From Bacteroidota bacterium (GTDB lineage: Bacteria; Bacteroidota; Bacteroidia; Chitinophagales; BACL12), in the NCBI GenBank assembly GCA_029571985.1, contig JAKQVC010000254.1, positions 1 through 44,042 of the forward strand: a stretch of DNA of 44,042 bases. The letters run 5' to 3'. The notes under the pieces are model-generated. The model made no database searches, had not been told where the DNA came from, and saw nothing but the letters and a program-made list of their open reading frames with translations. Positions 27,880 to 36,821 of the stretch are shown piece after piece. Made by a program: the position numbers and the translations under genes. The first letter of the stretch is position 1. Every line of letters begins with the position of its first letter.

Positions 27880-27950
27880 TGGTTAAACCGTTGCCCTGAA
27901 TGAATTGCGAAATATCTAATTGTATTTTCATCCCATGTAAAATAATCAAT

Positions 27951-29516
27951 ATGGCGAACGCTAAATCACCTCTCATGCGGGCTTTGCAAAAGGCTTATCA
28001 TAAAGCATTATCCGCGCAAAAAAAGCCTGTAAACAGTAAAAACAATCCATTTGCCGATTCACGACGCAAATTCATTAAAACCACTGCATCCGCAACGGCT
28101 TTAACTGCATTAGGCGGCTCGGCATTTCTCGCTTCCTGTACCAAAAAAAATCCACCGGTAATAGCCATCGTTGGCGCCGGAATGGCAGGTCTGTATGCGG
28201 GATATATTTTGCGCAATGCAGGTTATACAGCACAAATTTATGAGGCATCTGACCGCACAGGAGGACGCATTTTTACAGCCCGCAATGTTATGGGTGTTGG
28301 CACACATACTGAATTAGGCGCTGAGTTTATCGATAGCACACATGCCGACATTTTGCGATTGGCGGATGATTTTAATTTGTCTTTATTGGATACCCAGACC
28401 GTTGAGGAATCGGGAATGGAGCCTGCCAGATATTTTATTGAAGGCAAGCTTGTTTCAGATGCAGATATTCTGGCAGCATTTACTCCTTTTGTGTCCAGGA
28501 TTGAACAGGATATTGAAGCCTTTAGTGATGATTTTAATTATCAAAACTCAACCGAACATGATCAACGATTAGACAATTTGTCGCTGGATGCGTATTTGCA
28601 GGAAATTGGCATCAGCGGTGTGCTGTATACATTGATCGACGTTGCTTATACGACTGAGTACGGTCTGGATATTGCAGAACAATCCTGCATTAATTTCCTG
28701 ATGCTGATTAATCCCAGAATGGAAAAACGATTTAAGTATTCAGGATATAGCGATGAGCGATACAAAATTGTAAGCGGCAACCAATCACTCACAGATAGTC
28801 TGGCTGATTTACTTGAAGGTCAGATTTTTACGGATAAATCATTAACAGCCATTTCGCAGCAAAACGAAGGTGATAAAGTGCATTTACGTTTTACATCGGC
28901 AGGAGGGGGAGTGCAGCATGTAGTGGCTGATTATGTTATCATCACCATTCCATTTACCATTTTGAGGCAAGTGGATATTCAATATCCTTTGAGTGCTGCA
29001 AAGAAAAAGGCCATACAGGAATTGGGCTACGGGCAGAATGCAAAATTCTTTATGGGATTTAATAAAAAGGTGTGGCGTGAACAGGGAGCTACCGGATTTA
29101 TGTTCAGTGATACGATTGTGCAAAATGCATGGGATCATACGCAGTTGCAAACTGGGTCGGGAGCAGGATTTACCGTTTTTACAGGTGGTGTTGCCAGTAA
29201 AGAGATGCAAGCCCGTAATAATGAAGCCTTTGCAAACCTGTGTATGCCAGTTTTAAATGCAGTATATCCGGGTATGGCGGATACAGCTAATCAGGTTTAT
29301 AGTCGTTTTTACTGGCCGGATTATAAATTTTCCAAAGCGAGTTACGTCTGTTTTAAACCCGGTCAGTATACCACCTTGGAGGGTGCACAATCGGCCCGTG
29401 AAGGACGTTTATTCTTTGCCGGCGAGCATTGCAGCTTCGAATTTCAGGGATTTATGAACGGGGCAGCAGAAACAGGAAGATTGGCGGCAGAGGCTATTCT
29501 CAAGGCGATTGCATAA
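27951..29516 (+). CDS. Tat-exported flavin amine oxidase-like FAD enzyme (predicted lipoprotein)
   Basis: A 521-residue flavoprotein. The N-terminus has a long basic region and a twin-arginine motif SRRKFIKTT (RR at 38-39), then a hydrophobic stretch ending in lipobox LASC (Cys63). This suggests folded export by Tat followed by lipidation. The FAD-binding Rossmann loop is VGAGMAGLYAG (74-84), followed by EASDRTGGRI (98-107), the flavin amine oxidase signature. The C-terminal FFAGEHCS...GFMNGAAETG is the second FAD-contact block. The substrate is unknown (monoamine, polyamine or amino acid). The frame opens at 27900, but ATG 27951 gives the standard Tat leader. tatC lies in the same gene run. 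Confidence 0.88.
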   Translation: MANAKSPLMRALQKAYHKALSAQKKPVNSKNNPFADSRRKFIKTTASATALTALGGSAFLASCTKKNPPVIAIVGAGMAGLYAGYILRNAGYTAQIYEASDRTGGRIFTARNVMGVGTHTELGAEFIDSTHADILRLADDFNLSLLDTQTVEESGMEPARYFIEGKLVSDADILAAFTPFVSRIEQDIEAFSDDFNYQNSTEHDQRLDNLSLDAYLQEIGISGVLYTLIDVAYTTEYGLDIAEQSCINFLMLINPRMEKRFKYSGYSDERYKIVSGNQSLTDSLADLLEGQIFTDKSLTAISQQNEGDKVHLRFTSAGGGVQHVVADYVIITIPFTILRQVDIQYPLSAAKKKAIQELGYGQNAKFFMGFNKKVWREQGATGFMFSDTIVQNAWDHTQLQTGSGAGFTVFTGGVASKEMQARNNEAFANLCMPVLNAVYPGMADTANQVYSRFYWPDYKFSKASYVCFKPGQYTTLEGAQSAREGRLFFAGEHCSFEFQGFMNGAAETGRLAAEAILKAIA

Positions 29517-29567
29517 GTTTGCAACACGACTGGCATATTTCTTGCTACATAAAGTAAAAACGGCATA

Positions 29568-30104
29568 ATGAAAAACACATTTGTACTCGGATTTGCGGGT
29601 CTAACCCTGTTTCTGTCATCCTGTACGACTCTTTTGAGCCCGTATACATCTGCTACGCAATCACAAACGAATTTTGATGAAACACAATTAAAGCAGGTGC
29701 AGTTTTATTTGCATGGAGATATTGTTTTGAACCGCGAACTGGCGGCAAGCGAAACGGAAATCACCAGTGGCGAGATTAAAATTGTAGATGGCAGGAAAGT
29801 AGAACAAGTGCTCATTAAATCAGGTACGCCAGGCATTATTATCCAGGCTGAAAACCGGGATACGTTTTTGGTGAGTTTCGATGCGGATGGCAGTTTCTTG
29901 CGTTTTGGTGCCAATAGCGATTACGGTGGACGTTACACCTTAATGGCTAAATCTTGGGATGGGCGCTCAGGTATCGTAGATTATGCTGGTCGCGAGTGGA
30001 AAAGCACACCTGAAAGCATTTATGCTTACCTCGAAGTGAATATGGAGAAAATTAATAATACCACAGTGAATACGAAGGAAGCCGGTGGTAGAACTATTGA
30101 ATGA
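29568..30104 (+). CDS. Lipoprotein of unknown function
   Basis: A 178-residue protein with a lipoprotein signal, lipobox LSSC, acylated Cys19. The mature region has alternating strands (QVQFYLHGDIVLNRE, IIIQAENRDTFLVSFD, RYTLMAKSWDGRSGIVDYAGREW), suggesting a small beta barrel or sandwich. I do not recognise a named family. The gene follows the flavin oxidase by 51 bases on the same strand and ends the plus-strand run that began with the HerA-like gene. No function is indicated. Confidence 0.8.
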   Translation: MKNTFVLGFAGLTLFLSSCTTLLSPYTSATQSQTNFDETQLKQVQFYLHGDIVLNRELAASETEITSGEIKIVDGRKVEQVLIKSGTPGIIIQAENRDTFLVSFDADGSFLRFGANSDYGGRYTLMAKSWDGRSGIVDYAGREWKSTPESIYAYLEVNMEKINNTTVNTKEAGGRTIE

Positions 30105-30373
30105 TGACCAGGCTGATAATTGGCTTTGGACCTTCAGGTAAATCAATGATATGCCTAGGCCTTCGGAATCTATGATGAAACCATTTACGCGAGGCTTATT
30201 TAACGTGAAATCATTTTGATCAGTTAACCTTTGATTAATAGGTAGGGAATAAGTAAATGGCTGCTCAGTTAATGAAGCCCTTATTAAGATATTTTTTAAT
30301 GGTTTAATAGTTTATACTAGAAATAAGACATTCATTCTATTAAATGGATTTCATTTTCGTAGGGTTGAAAAGT

Positions 30374-31285
30374 CTAAAATAATATTTTGGCCGACTTTAC
30401 TATGTGTCCATTCACCCTCAACCTGGTGATATAAGTAGCTGGCGGTAAGTCTAGCGGTATCTGATTAAAGTGGTTGGTTATGCCTTTTGTAAATACCATA
30501 TTACCCTGCACGTCAAAAACATCCAGAAATACCCCAGCTAATGTGTCAACATTGGCATACAAAAACAAAACATTATTGTGCGCATAAAGAGTAAAATTAC
30601 TTTCGATTAAGGGTTCTGGGTCGCTAAACGTAGCTCCGGCTAAAATGGACTTCTCTGGTTCAGTTTCGTAGGCAAAATCATGAATGATTATTCCCTCTGC
30701 AGAATCTATTATTGAGCACCTGATCCAACCATAATGCATATTGTATTCACTGTCTTCAAAGTAAATGCCCAGAAATTTTTCATCAGCACCAGGTGCCCAA
30801 TATCCTTCTATGTCAAATAATCGGGGCATACTACTGGCATCAGTATATGTTTTTTTGGCCATGCTTTGATATAACCAAGATGGGTTAAAATTAAGGTCAG
30901 GGGAGATAGATGCACCCGATTCTAGCGCAAAGGGGTAATAGTATACGAAAATCCCAATTCCATAGTTATAATCAAAGTAGGTTTGTGCTGCTATTCGATT
31001 GTTCCCTAAATATGCCGGGCCAACCCATTGTACAAATAAATCAAAATAATCCATAGGTTCTCCATATGAATTATATGACCTGAACTGCTTGTTCCAGTTA
31101 AGAAAATGAAAATCATTTATTCCGTCTTCATTAAGATCTAGTAAAATCGATGAATTAAATTCATTGAGTACTATATCCGGGTTGATGTCTGTATATAGTA
31201 CTTCTGACTGCACTTTTCTCGTTAGCAAGAAGCTGCTTGCAAGGAGTGAGTATTGTACCAATTTTTTATTATGGTACATTGTCAT
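30374..31285 (-). CDS. Secreted protein with probable T9SS sorting domain, translationally coupled to the glycosidase-like pseudogene
   Basis: A 303-residue protein whose ATG (31283-31285) overlaps the TGA of the upstream gene as ATGA. A second ATG lies two codons in. The N-terminus has a hydrophobic signal-like segment (QYSLLASSFLLTRKVQSE). LLDLNEDGINDFHF (about residue 48) resembles D-x-N-x-D-G calcium loops found in surface proteins. The last 70 or so residues (NNVLFLYANVDTLAGVFLDV...GHIVKSAKILF) look like a divergent T9SS type A domain. No enzyme motif was seen. The gene is intact although its upstream partner is broken, so it may no longer be translated efficiently. Confidence 0.78.
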   Translation of the reverse strand: MTMYHNKKLVQYSLLASSFLLTRKVQSEVLYTDINPDIVLNEFNSSILLDLNEDGINDFHFLNWNKQFRSYNSYGEPMDYFDLFVQWVGPAYLGNNRIAAQTYFDYNYGIGIFVYYYPFALESGASISPDLNFNPSWLYQSMAKKTYTDASSMPRLFDIEGYWAPGADEKFLGIYFEDSEYNMHYGWIRCSIIDSAEGIIIHDFAYETEPEKSILAGATFSDPEPLIESNFTLYAHNNVLFLYANVDTLAGVFLDVFDVQGNMVFTKGITNHFNQIPLDLPPATYITRLRVNGHIVKSAKILF

Positions 31286-33909
31286 AGTTTTATAAATGAT
31301 TCGGAAAACGAAATGGATTTTCCTGAAATTGTAAATAAATAAAGCCCACTAGGTAAATAACTAATGTCAATTGTTTGCGAAAAATCTGGCGTTGTTTGCG
31401 AAATTACTTTTCCAGTCATATCTGAAATAGTAATTAATTCAAATTGTGAAGAATAATGACTAATGTATTTAATCTGTTCGGTTGCTGGATTAGGGTATAA
31501 GCTGAGTTCGGAGTTTTCATTATGGGTTGAAGTTTTTGGTGTTGCATAAACTGCGCTTACAGGTACTTTGTAATAACCTACTGAGTACGCCGGCAATGAA
31601 ATGCATGTCTCATTAATATTAGGCATAGTGTAGCAACTCGGAATATTGGTAAAGGTACGAATAGCATCTGGATTTTCAGCTCTGATTTCAAATGGGTGCC
31701 ACAAATCTGGAGTGCCATGACAGTCATAGCAATAGTTAAGATCGTATTTGGTGCTCAAACCTGATGTGCTATATGGCTGAAGTGCATCAATGCAATTTAT
31801 GGTTGCCTCACCAAATTGGACGCCAATTGGCGCTCCGTAAATAGGGTGGTCAGGGTACAATGCTTGTAGATTTTCTCCGTTCAAGATTTGATGTTACTCG
31901 ACAGAAAGTATATTTGAATAATAAACATAAATAGTATCGTGCAATCGTGTTATAAACGTGCTTACCTGCAAGTTTGGATTATTCCAAGAGATATATTGGT
32001 TGTTGCGAATGTATTTGAGATCTTGCCTTGAAATTGGAGATAGGTGCTTCATAACGTAGTAATTCGTGCGTCGTAGGTAAACACGTTGTGATTCACTTAC
32101 ATCAGGTATCAACCCATGTCTTTTCCTATCTGCGCAATCAGCATCTAACAACAAAGTATTTTGATATTCAGTGCCGTGGTAGTTATGAAAATGCGCATAA
32201 GTGAAAAAATTGCTTCTGTATTCACCTTCATAATTTATTTTTACATTTTGTAACCACCATTCCTGCAGGATAAAGGCGCTTACAAAAGAATTATTAAATA
32301 TATTCATGCGTTCCATTACATTAGTTTCTGTGGGTATTGGTGTATATTCATCCAATATGTTCCATTCAGTTGTCCATAGTTCTTTTCTGTTAGCGGAGTT
32401 AAGATTAAAATTCAATATGGAATTGTGATAGTCGTACGATTCTAGAAACCGAGTTTTAATGAAATCTCTAAAGTTTCCATATAAAGGAATGTCAGATTTT
32501 CCTAGGATGCCATCGAAAGCAGGTTGCAAATTAGTGTCATAGCTTGAGTAATCAAAAATTGGGCATGAATAGAAATCATTATACATCATTGCAATATCTT
32601 GATAATTGTCTTTAGCAGCATAATAGGGGTGAATGATTATTGCATCAAATGCAAATGGTCCACCGGGCTCAGCCTTTGCGTTATAATAGCTTCGAAGTTG
32701 AGCGTTCCAATCATCCTCTGGATCTTCAAGGCCTTCAAGTTCGCTAGATTCCCTTTATGCATAGCCGAGGGCGTCAATATTCCTTGCTGGTATGCCAATT
32801 TTACAAGAAACAGTAGGGTCCAATTTAAAGGCATCTATATAGTTGTGGTCAATTTTCATTCCTGACGAAAATACATGATTTGCATATTCATCCCACCATT
32901 CTGAATCTGATTCGCCACCATTTATGTATGTCCAGTAATCAATAAAAGATTTCATTCCTAACATGTCAGTGCTCGATTTATAGTAATTTTCATTTCCAAT
33001 TTCCACACCTACAACGTTCAGATTAGCAACGGCATTTTCTGATTGATTTTCTAAAAAGGTAACAATGTTTTTACACCTAGTTGCAGTTTCACTAAAAATA
33101 TTCAAGCATAAGATGATGTCAACAGTTAGCCCAGGGTTTAGAGTTTGAATGTCATTTACAAGACTAACAAATTGCTCGATGGCTGATGGTTCACCTGCCG
33201 GTATCTCCTCTTGATTCGACCATTTTCTATAGAAACCTTGAAAGTCTTCCTTAAAATTATCAGCATTCATCCATAATACACAATTGTCACAAATGTAATC
33301 AGCAGTAAGGTCACTCAAAACCGATGATATATCCGCAGCTGTAACAATATCTATCTTATTATCTGTTACGTCATAAAAACGAATAATTTCTTCAATATCA
33401 TATCCATAACCCTTTATGGGGTCGAGACCTGGAACACCATCAATGTTTCTATAAGGGCGTAAGTGCATAAATTTGGTTGTCCCACCTGCTGGGAATCGAA
33501 GCGATTTTGGTGCTAGTTCTATAAGCCATTGAATTGCGTCGTCGCTAGATTCTTCATAATAGGGTATTGCGCCAGGACTAAACAGGCTTCCAATATGTAT
33601 GCCAAAAAGCCCATCATTTACTTCCTTAGATATGGACCCTAGAATTATGCCTGTTTCCATGGGGTGATTGAAAACCTTTGAATAGGTGGTATTATTATTC
33701 GTATATGGAATTTTGCCTAGTATTCTTAAATCTATTGAATCCACGGCTAAAGTGTCATAGTCCAAACTAAAAATGCTATCTAACCCATTTACATAGTCAA
33801 AAAGCGTATCGGCTTTTATTATATATGAATCAAGCTCGCTCGAGTCTATTTGGCAATATACTTTAGAAGAAGTGCATATAAAGATTATGCAAAGGGAGGG
33901 AATTAGCAA
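31282..33909 (-). pseudogene. Glycoside-hydrolase-like (clan GH-A-type) T9SS gene with two in-frame TAA stops
   Basis: One continuous frame of 875 codons runs from 33909 to 31282, interrupted only by TAA at 32755-32757 and TAA at 31894-31896. The stretches between the stops translate sensibly (RESSELEGLEDPEDDWN, FAFDAIIIHPYYAAKDNY). It starts with a signal peptide ending VYCQ. RFPAGG (138-143), GVEIGNENYY (Glu307), HPYY (427-430) and LWTTEWN (Glu515) fit the sugar-binding, acid/base and nucleophile positions of clan GH-A enzymes such as GH51/GH79. The final part ends in a T9SS tail (LSLYPNPATEQI). The first codon would be TTG: deleting one C near 33914 would give ATG and the N-terminus MRRLLIPSLC, a possible third lesion. 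The family assignment is inference; the stops are direct observation. Confidence 0.8.
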
Positions 33910-33953
33910 TCTTCGGCATGAGTTGAAACAATTTACAGTTATACCCCTAATAA

Positions 33954-34016
33954 GGGCACGTAGCTCAGATGCTTGATGCTTGATGCTTGATGCTTGATGC
34001 TTTCATATGGTTAGAG
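33954..34016 (+). repeat. Heptamer tandem repeat inside a tRNA-like 5' fragment
   Basis: Five exact copies of GATGCTT occupy 33968-34002. Directly before them is GGGCACGTAGCTCAGATG (33954-33971), which looks like the acceptor and D-arm start of a bacterial tRNA. TGGTTAGAG, typical of the other side of a D-loop, follows at 34008-34016. No anticodon or T-arm follows, so this is not a functional tRNA. Confidence 0.7.
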
Positions 34017-34102
34017 ATTGAGCATCTAAATTAATCAATTTTTTATTATTAAGCATTTTGACACATACATTGTCAATATTGCATTCGTTAGGCTGATAGG
34101 AA

Positions 34103-35179
34103 TTACTTAAAGAGAACCTTGATATAAAACGCATACCACGCAAACCAATAAGCCGTAAAACCATTCATGGGAGTCAATCGACTCCCTTTTTTATTGCCGG
34201 AAATGCAGTATCCGAATACATCATATACATTTCCTTCAGCATCACGCATGATACCGGGCATTTGACCTGTATTTGGCGTGAAGATTAAATTTGAAGGATT
34301 CTGAAAAGCAGTAATATAATTATCTCGTTCACTGCCCACTACGATAATGTTTTTTCCGAAGGCGGTATCCGAAAGAATGCGCAGGCCATTCTTAAAATTG
34401 GCAAATCGATAGCAACGAGCTTCATCGCCGGAAACAATGCCGTAAAGCCTTTCTTTTGGATGTAAGGTGTCATTTTCCTGATCAACTTCAAAATAGATTT
34501 CTTTATCCTCGCGATAGGTGCCGTATGGATAACTGCTATAATCGCGTTGCATACCGGTTTCGGTGCTTACCACTTTGCTGTCTGGGAACATGGTTTTCCA
34601 GGTTGCCCAGGAGGTTTCTATTACCTGAAAAGTTTGTGCTTTTTTTTCATACAATTCTCCATTCACACATACTTGTTTCATCTGACTCCATGCCGAACGT
34701 GTTGTGCGATCGTACGGAATCACATTACTGTTATACAATAAACCGGAAACGCCGAATTCTGTTAGTTTACCGTTGATGGTTCTGTTCCATGCCATGCCTG
34801 ATCCTGTGAGCGGACAATAATTTATCGACAGATAGGTGTCGTCCATAAAATCATTTACGATTTCATGCCAGTTTAAAATATTGTGCGGATATGCATGTAA
34901 CTCATCACCCATTCTTACACCGATAATTAAATCATCGTCTTGCAGAAAGTCAACACGGTCTGCTGATATAAATACTGGATCGTCAATGGATTTGATACAA
35001 TCCAGACGTTCGCACCCATCCTCTACCTTTTCAAGGTCAATGAGCCATTCGTCATATACTTTTCGCTCACCGGAAGACTGATTGTTCACTTCCTGAGTGC
35101 CGGCTTCTTCATGTTTGCAACTTACAGATAATCCAAACCATGTACCTGCCAGCAGGAAAATGTAATTTCGCCCTTTCAT
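34103..35179 (-). CDS. DUF3179-domain lipoprotein
   Basis: A 358-residue protein with lipobox SVSC (Cys21), so predicted to be membrane-anchored on the periplasmic side. The DUF3179 blocks are present: LIIGVRMGDELHAYPHNILNWHEIVND, SINYCPLTGSGMAWNR, FGVSGLLYNSNVIPYDR, RSAWSQM and ATWKTMFPDSKVVS. The Cys in NYCPLTG and the nearby His are conserved in the family, but no activity is known. The start at 35179 lies 7 bases after a TACCTTTG box (35187-35194), so the mRNA is almost leaderless. It is divergent from the nitroreductase, with 20 bases between starts. Confidence 0.92.
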   Translation of the reverse strand: MKGRNYIFLLAGTWFGLSVSCKHEEAGTQEVNNQSSGERKVYDEWLIDLEKVEDGCERLDCIKSIDDPVFISADRVDFLQDDDLIIGVRMGDELHAYPHNILNWHEIVNDFMDDTYLSINYCPLTGSGMAWNRTINGKLTEFGVSGLLYNSNVIPYDRTTRSAWSQMKQVCVNGELYEKKAQTFQVIETSWATWKTMFPDSKVVSTETGMQRDYSSYPYGTYREDKEIYFEVDQENDTLHPKERLYGIVSGDEARCYRFANFKNGLRILSDTAFGKNIIVVGSERDNYITAFQNPSNLIFTPNTGQMPGIMRDAEGNVYDVFGYCISGNKKGSRLTPMNGFTAYWFAWYAFYIKVLFK

Positions 35180-35186
35180 TCTACAA

Positions 35187-35194
35187 CAAAGGTA
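35187..35194 (-). promoter_or_regulatory. Bacteroidota -7 box (TACCTTTG) of the DUF3179 gene
   Basis: An exact TAnnTTTG match on the minus strand, 7 bases before the ATG. It lies inside the 20-base divergent gap shared with the nitroreductase gene. Confidence 0.6.
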
Positions 35195-35199
35195 CTGTT

Positions 35200-35784
35200 A
35201 TGCAGGGAATTCATATGTTAGAAACCATTATACGGACCAGAAGGTCAGTTAAACCGGAATCCTATACCAACGAACCGGTAAACGACGATATCATTGCCGC
35301 CATGCTGGAAAACGCACAATGGGCGCCAACGCATGCCCGCACAGAACCCTGGCGATTTGTTGTGTGCACGGGTGCCGGATTAAAAAAGTTTGCGCACTTT
35401 CAGGCCGGGTTATATAAATCGACGACACCACCGGAAACATTTAATCAGATTAAATATGATAAAATGTTAAGCGGTCCGGTTAAAGCTTCTCACCTTATTT
35501 TAATAGGCATGAAGCGTCAGTCTACCCAAAAACTGCCTGAAGTTGAAGAAGTGGCTGCTGTTTCCTGCGCCGTACAAAATATGTTGCTTACAGCACATGC
35601 CTATGGCGTTGGTGCTTATTGGAGTACCGGTGGTATGACTTATCATCCTGACATGCGCACGTTTATGCAACTTGAAGCGCAAGATCAATGTTTGGGTATG
35701 CTGTATGTCGGTAATTATTCAATGCCTGTTGCAGAAGGAAAACGCGGTGGAATGCAGGAAAAAGTTGTATGGTTGCGATCCTGA
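35200..35784 (+). CDS. Nitroreductase family flavoprotein
   Basis: A 194-residue FMN-dependent, NAD(P)H-oxidising protein. The N-terminal IIRTRRSVKPESY block binds FMN phosphate through its Arg residues. AQWAPTHARTEPWRFVVC is the family's typical PTHxxTEPW variant. GAYWSTGGM and CLGMLYVGNY form the C-terminal FMN site. It probably acts as a homodimer in the cytoplasm; the substrate is unknown. Starts at ATG 35200 or ATG 35215 are both possible, and homologues begin 8-12 residues before TRRS, which fits either. It converges on the HExxH protein gene with 7 bases between stops. Confidence 0.92.
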   Translation: MQGIHMLETIIRTRRSVKPESYTNEPVNDDIIAAMLENAQWAPTHARTEPWRFVVCTGAGLKKFAHFQAGLYKSTTPPETFNQIKYDKMLSGPVKASHLILIGMKRQSTQKLPEVEEVAAVSCAVQNMLLTAHAYGVGAYWSTGGMTYHPDMRTFMQLEAQDQCLGMLYVGNYSMPVAEGKRGGMQEKVVWLRS

Positions 35785-35791
35785 AAACATA

Positions 35792-36775
35792 TTAATGCAA
35801 TTGTAAGCAGTTACTTGCAGCTGCTACCTTTTTATATTGCCCGCGTTTAAGCATGACACGTATCGCCTTTTTTTTGTTGCTGCTTGAATCATAATAGGCT
35901 TTGGCAAACCGGTAACCCATATAATACCCTAAATCTGCCGGAACGCCATTCGTTTGTGAACCATTGTACAGCCAGTTGTCAAGCGCAAAAGGAGCTGCAT
36001 CAATATCTTGTTGTAAAGCTATGCACAGAGAATCATAATGTGCATCACCATAACTGTGTATCTGATCATTGATATTCATGTCCAGAAATTCTACCGTAAT
36101 AAAATCAGCTACACCTTCTAAGATCGACATATTCAAAAGGGAAAGTGATTTATTCCGGATGAGACTGGGCAATTCCCAAAATGGGATTCCGGTTTGTAAG
36201 GTATGCACTGTTTCATGGCCAATGTAGCCTGGTACATTAGGTACGCTATCCATAACGCTGCGCAACCAATCGTTGAGTTCACTTTTATCAGTTGTATAGT
36301 CGGCCAGTACAATTTCACTGCCAATCAGCAGGGTGTTTTTTGTTGTTGTGCCTCCTGTATTTAAACAGCCTATCGCAAAACATACATCAGGTTGTTTGTA
36401 ACCGGGAATATTTTTTTCTAAACGCGCAAACACCGAATCGATTTGTGGTTTTAACGTTTCAATCAGGTTGGTATTTGCGCGTATGGATTGCCAAAATTTC
36501 GGACAAGCGTGAATTACCTGAACATATCTTTTTGCATTGAGCGCTCTTTTATCTATGAAATCCTGAAATGCTGCTGATGCGCGGTCGATATAAAGTCTTT
36601 GTATAACATCTACACTATCTGTATAGGTTTGCGCATAGGCTAATGAATCGTAGGCTTCCCAAAAATGATCAATATCTGAAGTAATGAAAGCATACGGTTT
36701 CGATTTGCCAAAGGATGAAGTTGAAAAACAACATACAACAATGAAAAAAATAACCTTGATAGATTTGAGAGGCAT
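35792..36775 (-). CDS. Exported HExxH-motif putative zinc protease (DUF2268-like)
   Basis: A 327-residue protein with a signal peptide (MPLKSIKVIFFIVVCCFSTSSFG, cleavage near 23). The centre has GHETVHTLQ, an HExxH zinc motif (His187, Glu188, His191), followed about 29 residues later by EGVADF (Glu220), the usual third zinc ligand region of DUF2268-like gluzincins. LNTGGTTTKNTLLIGSEI is another family block. Periplasmic or lipid-free secreted protease activity is inferred, not shown. The open frame extends to 36793, but ATG 36775 puts the positive charges directly before the hydrophobic core. Confidence 0.78.
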   Translation of the reverse strand: MPLKSIKVIFFIVVCCFSTSSFGKSKPYAFITSDIDHFWEAYDSLAYAQTYTDSVDVIQRLYIDRASAAFQDFIDKRALNAKRYVQVIHACPKFWQSIRANTNLIETLKPQIDSVFARLEKNIPGYKQPDVCFAIGCLNTGGTTTKNTLLIGSEIVLADYTTDKSELNDWLRSVMDSVPNVPGYIGHETVHTLQTGIPFWELPSLIRNKSLSLLNMSILEGVADFITVEFLDMNINDQIHSYGDAHYDSLCIALQQDIDAAPFALDNWLYNGSQTNGVPADLGYYMGYRFAKAYYDSSSNKKKAIRVMLKRGQYKKVAAASNCLQLH

Positions 36776-36821
36776 ACAGGTTTTATACAACATTATGTTA
36801 AAAATAGAACAGGATAATCAA

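Noticed and set aside
28884-29210. 108-codon minus-strand ORF inside the flavin oxidase gene
   Set aside because: Antisense shadow; no signal, domain or start region.
31282-33909. Stop-codon recoding (TAA read as an amino acid) to explain the two in-frame TAA codons
   Set aside because: TAA ends many normal genes in the window (for example glyA and the OmpA lipoprotein), and no recoding signal is visible at the two sites.
33954-34020. A functional tRNA gene
   Set aside because: Only the acceptor/D-arm-like start is present; no anticodon stem, T-arm GTTCGA or 3' acceptor pairing was found.
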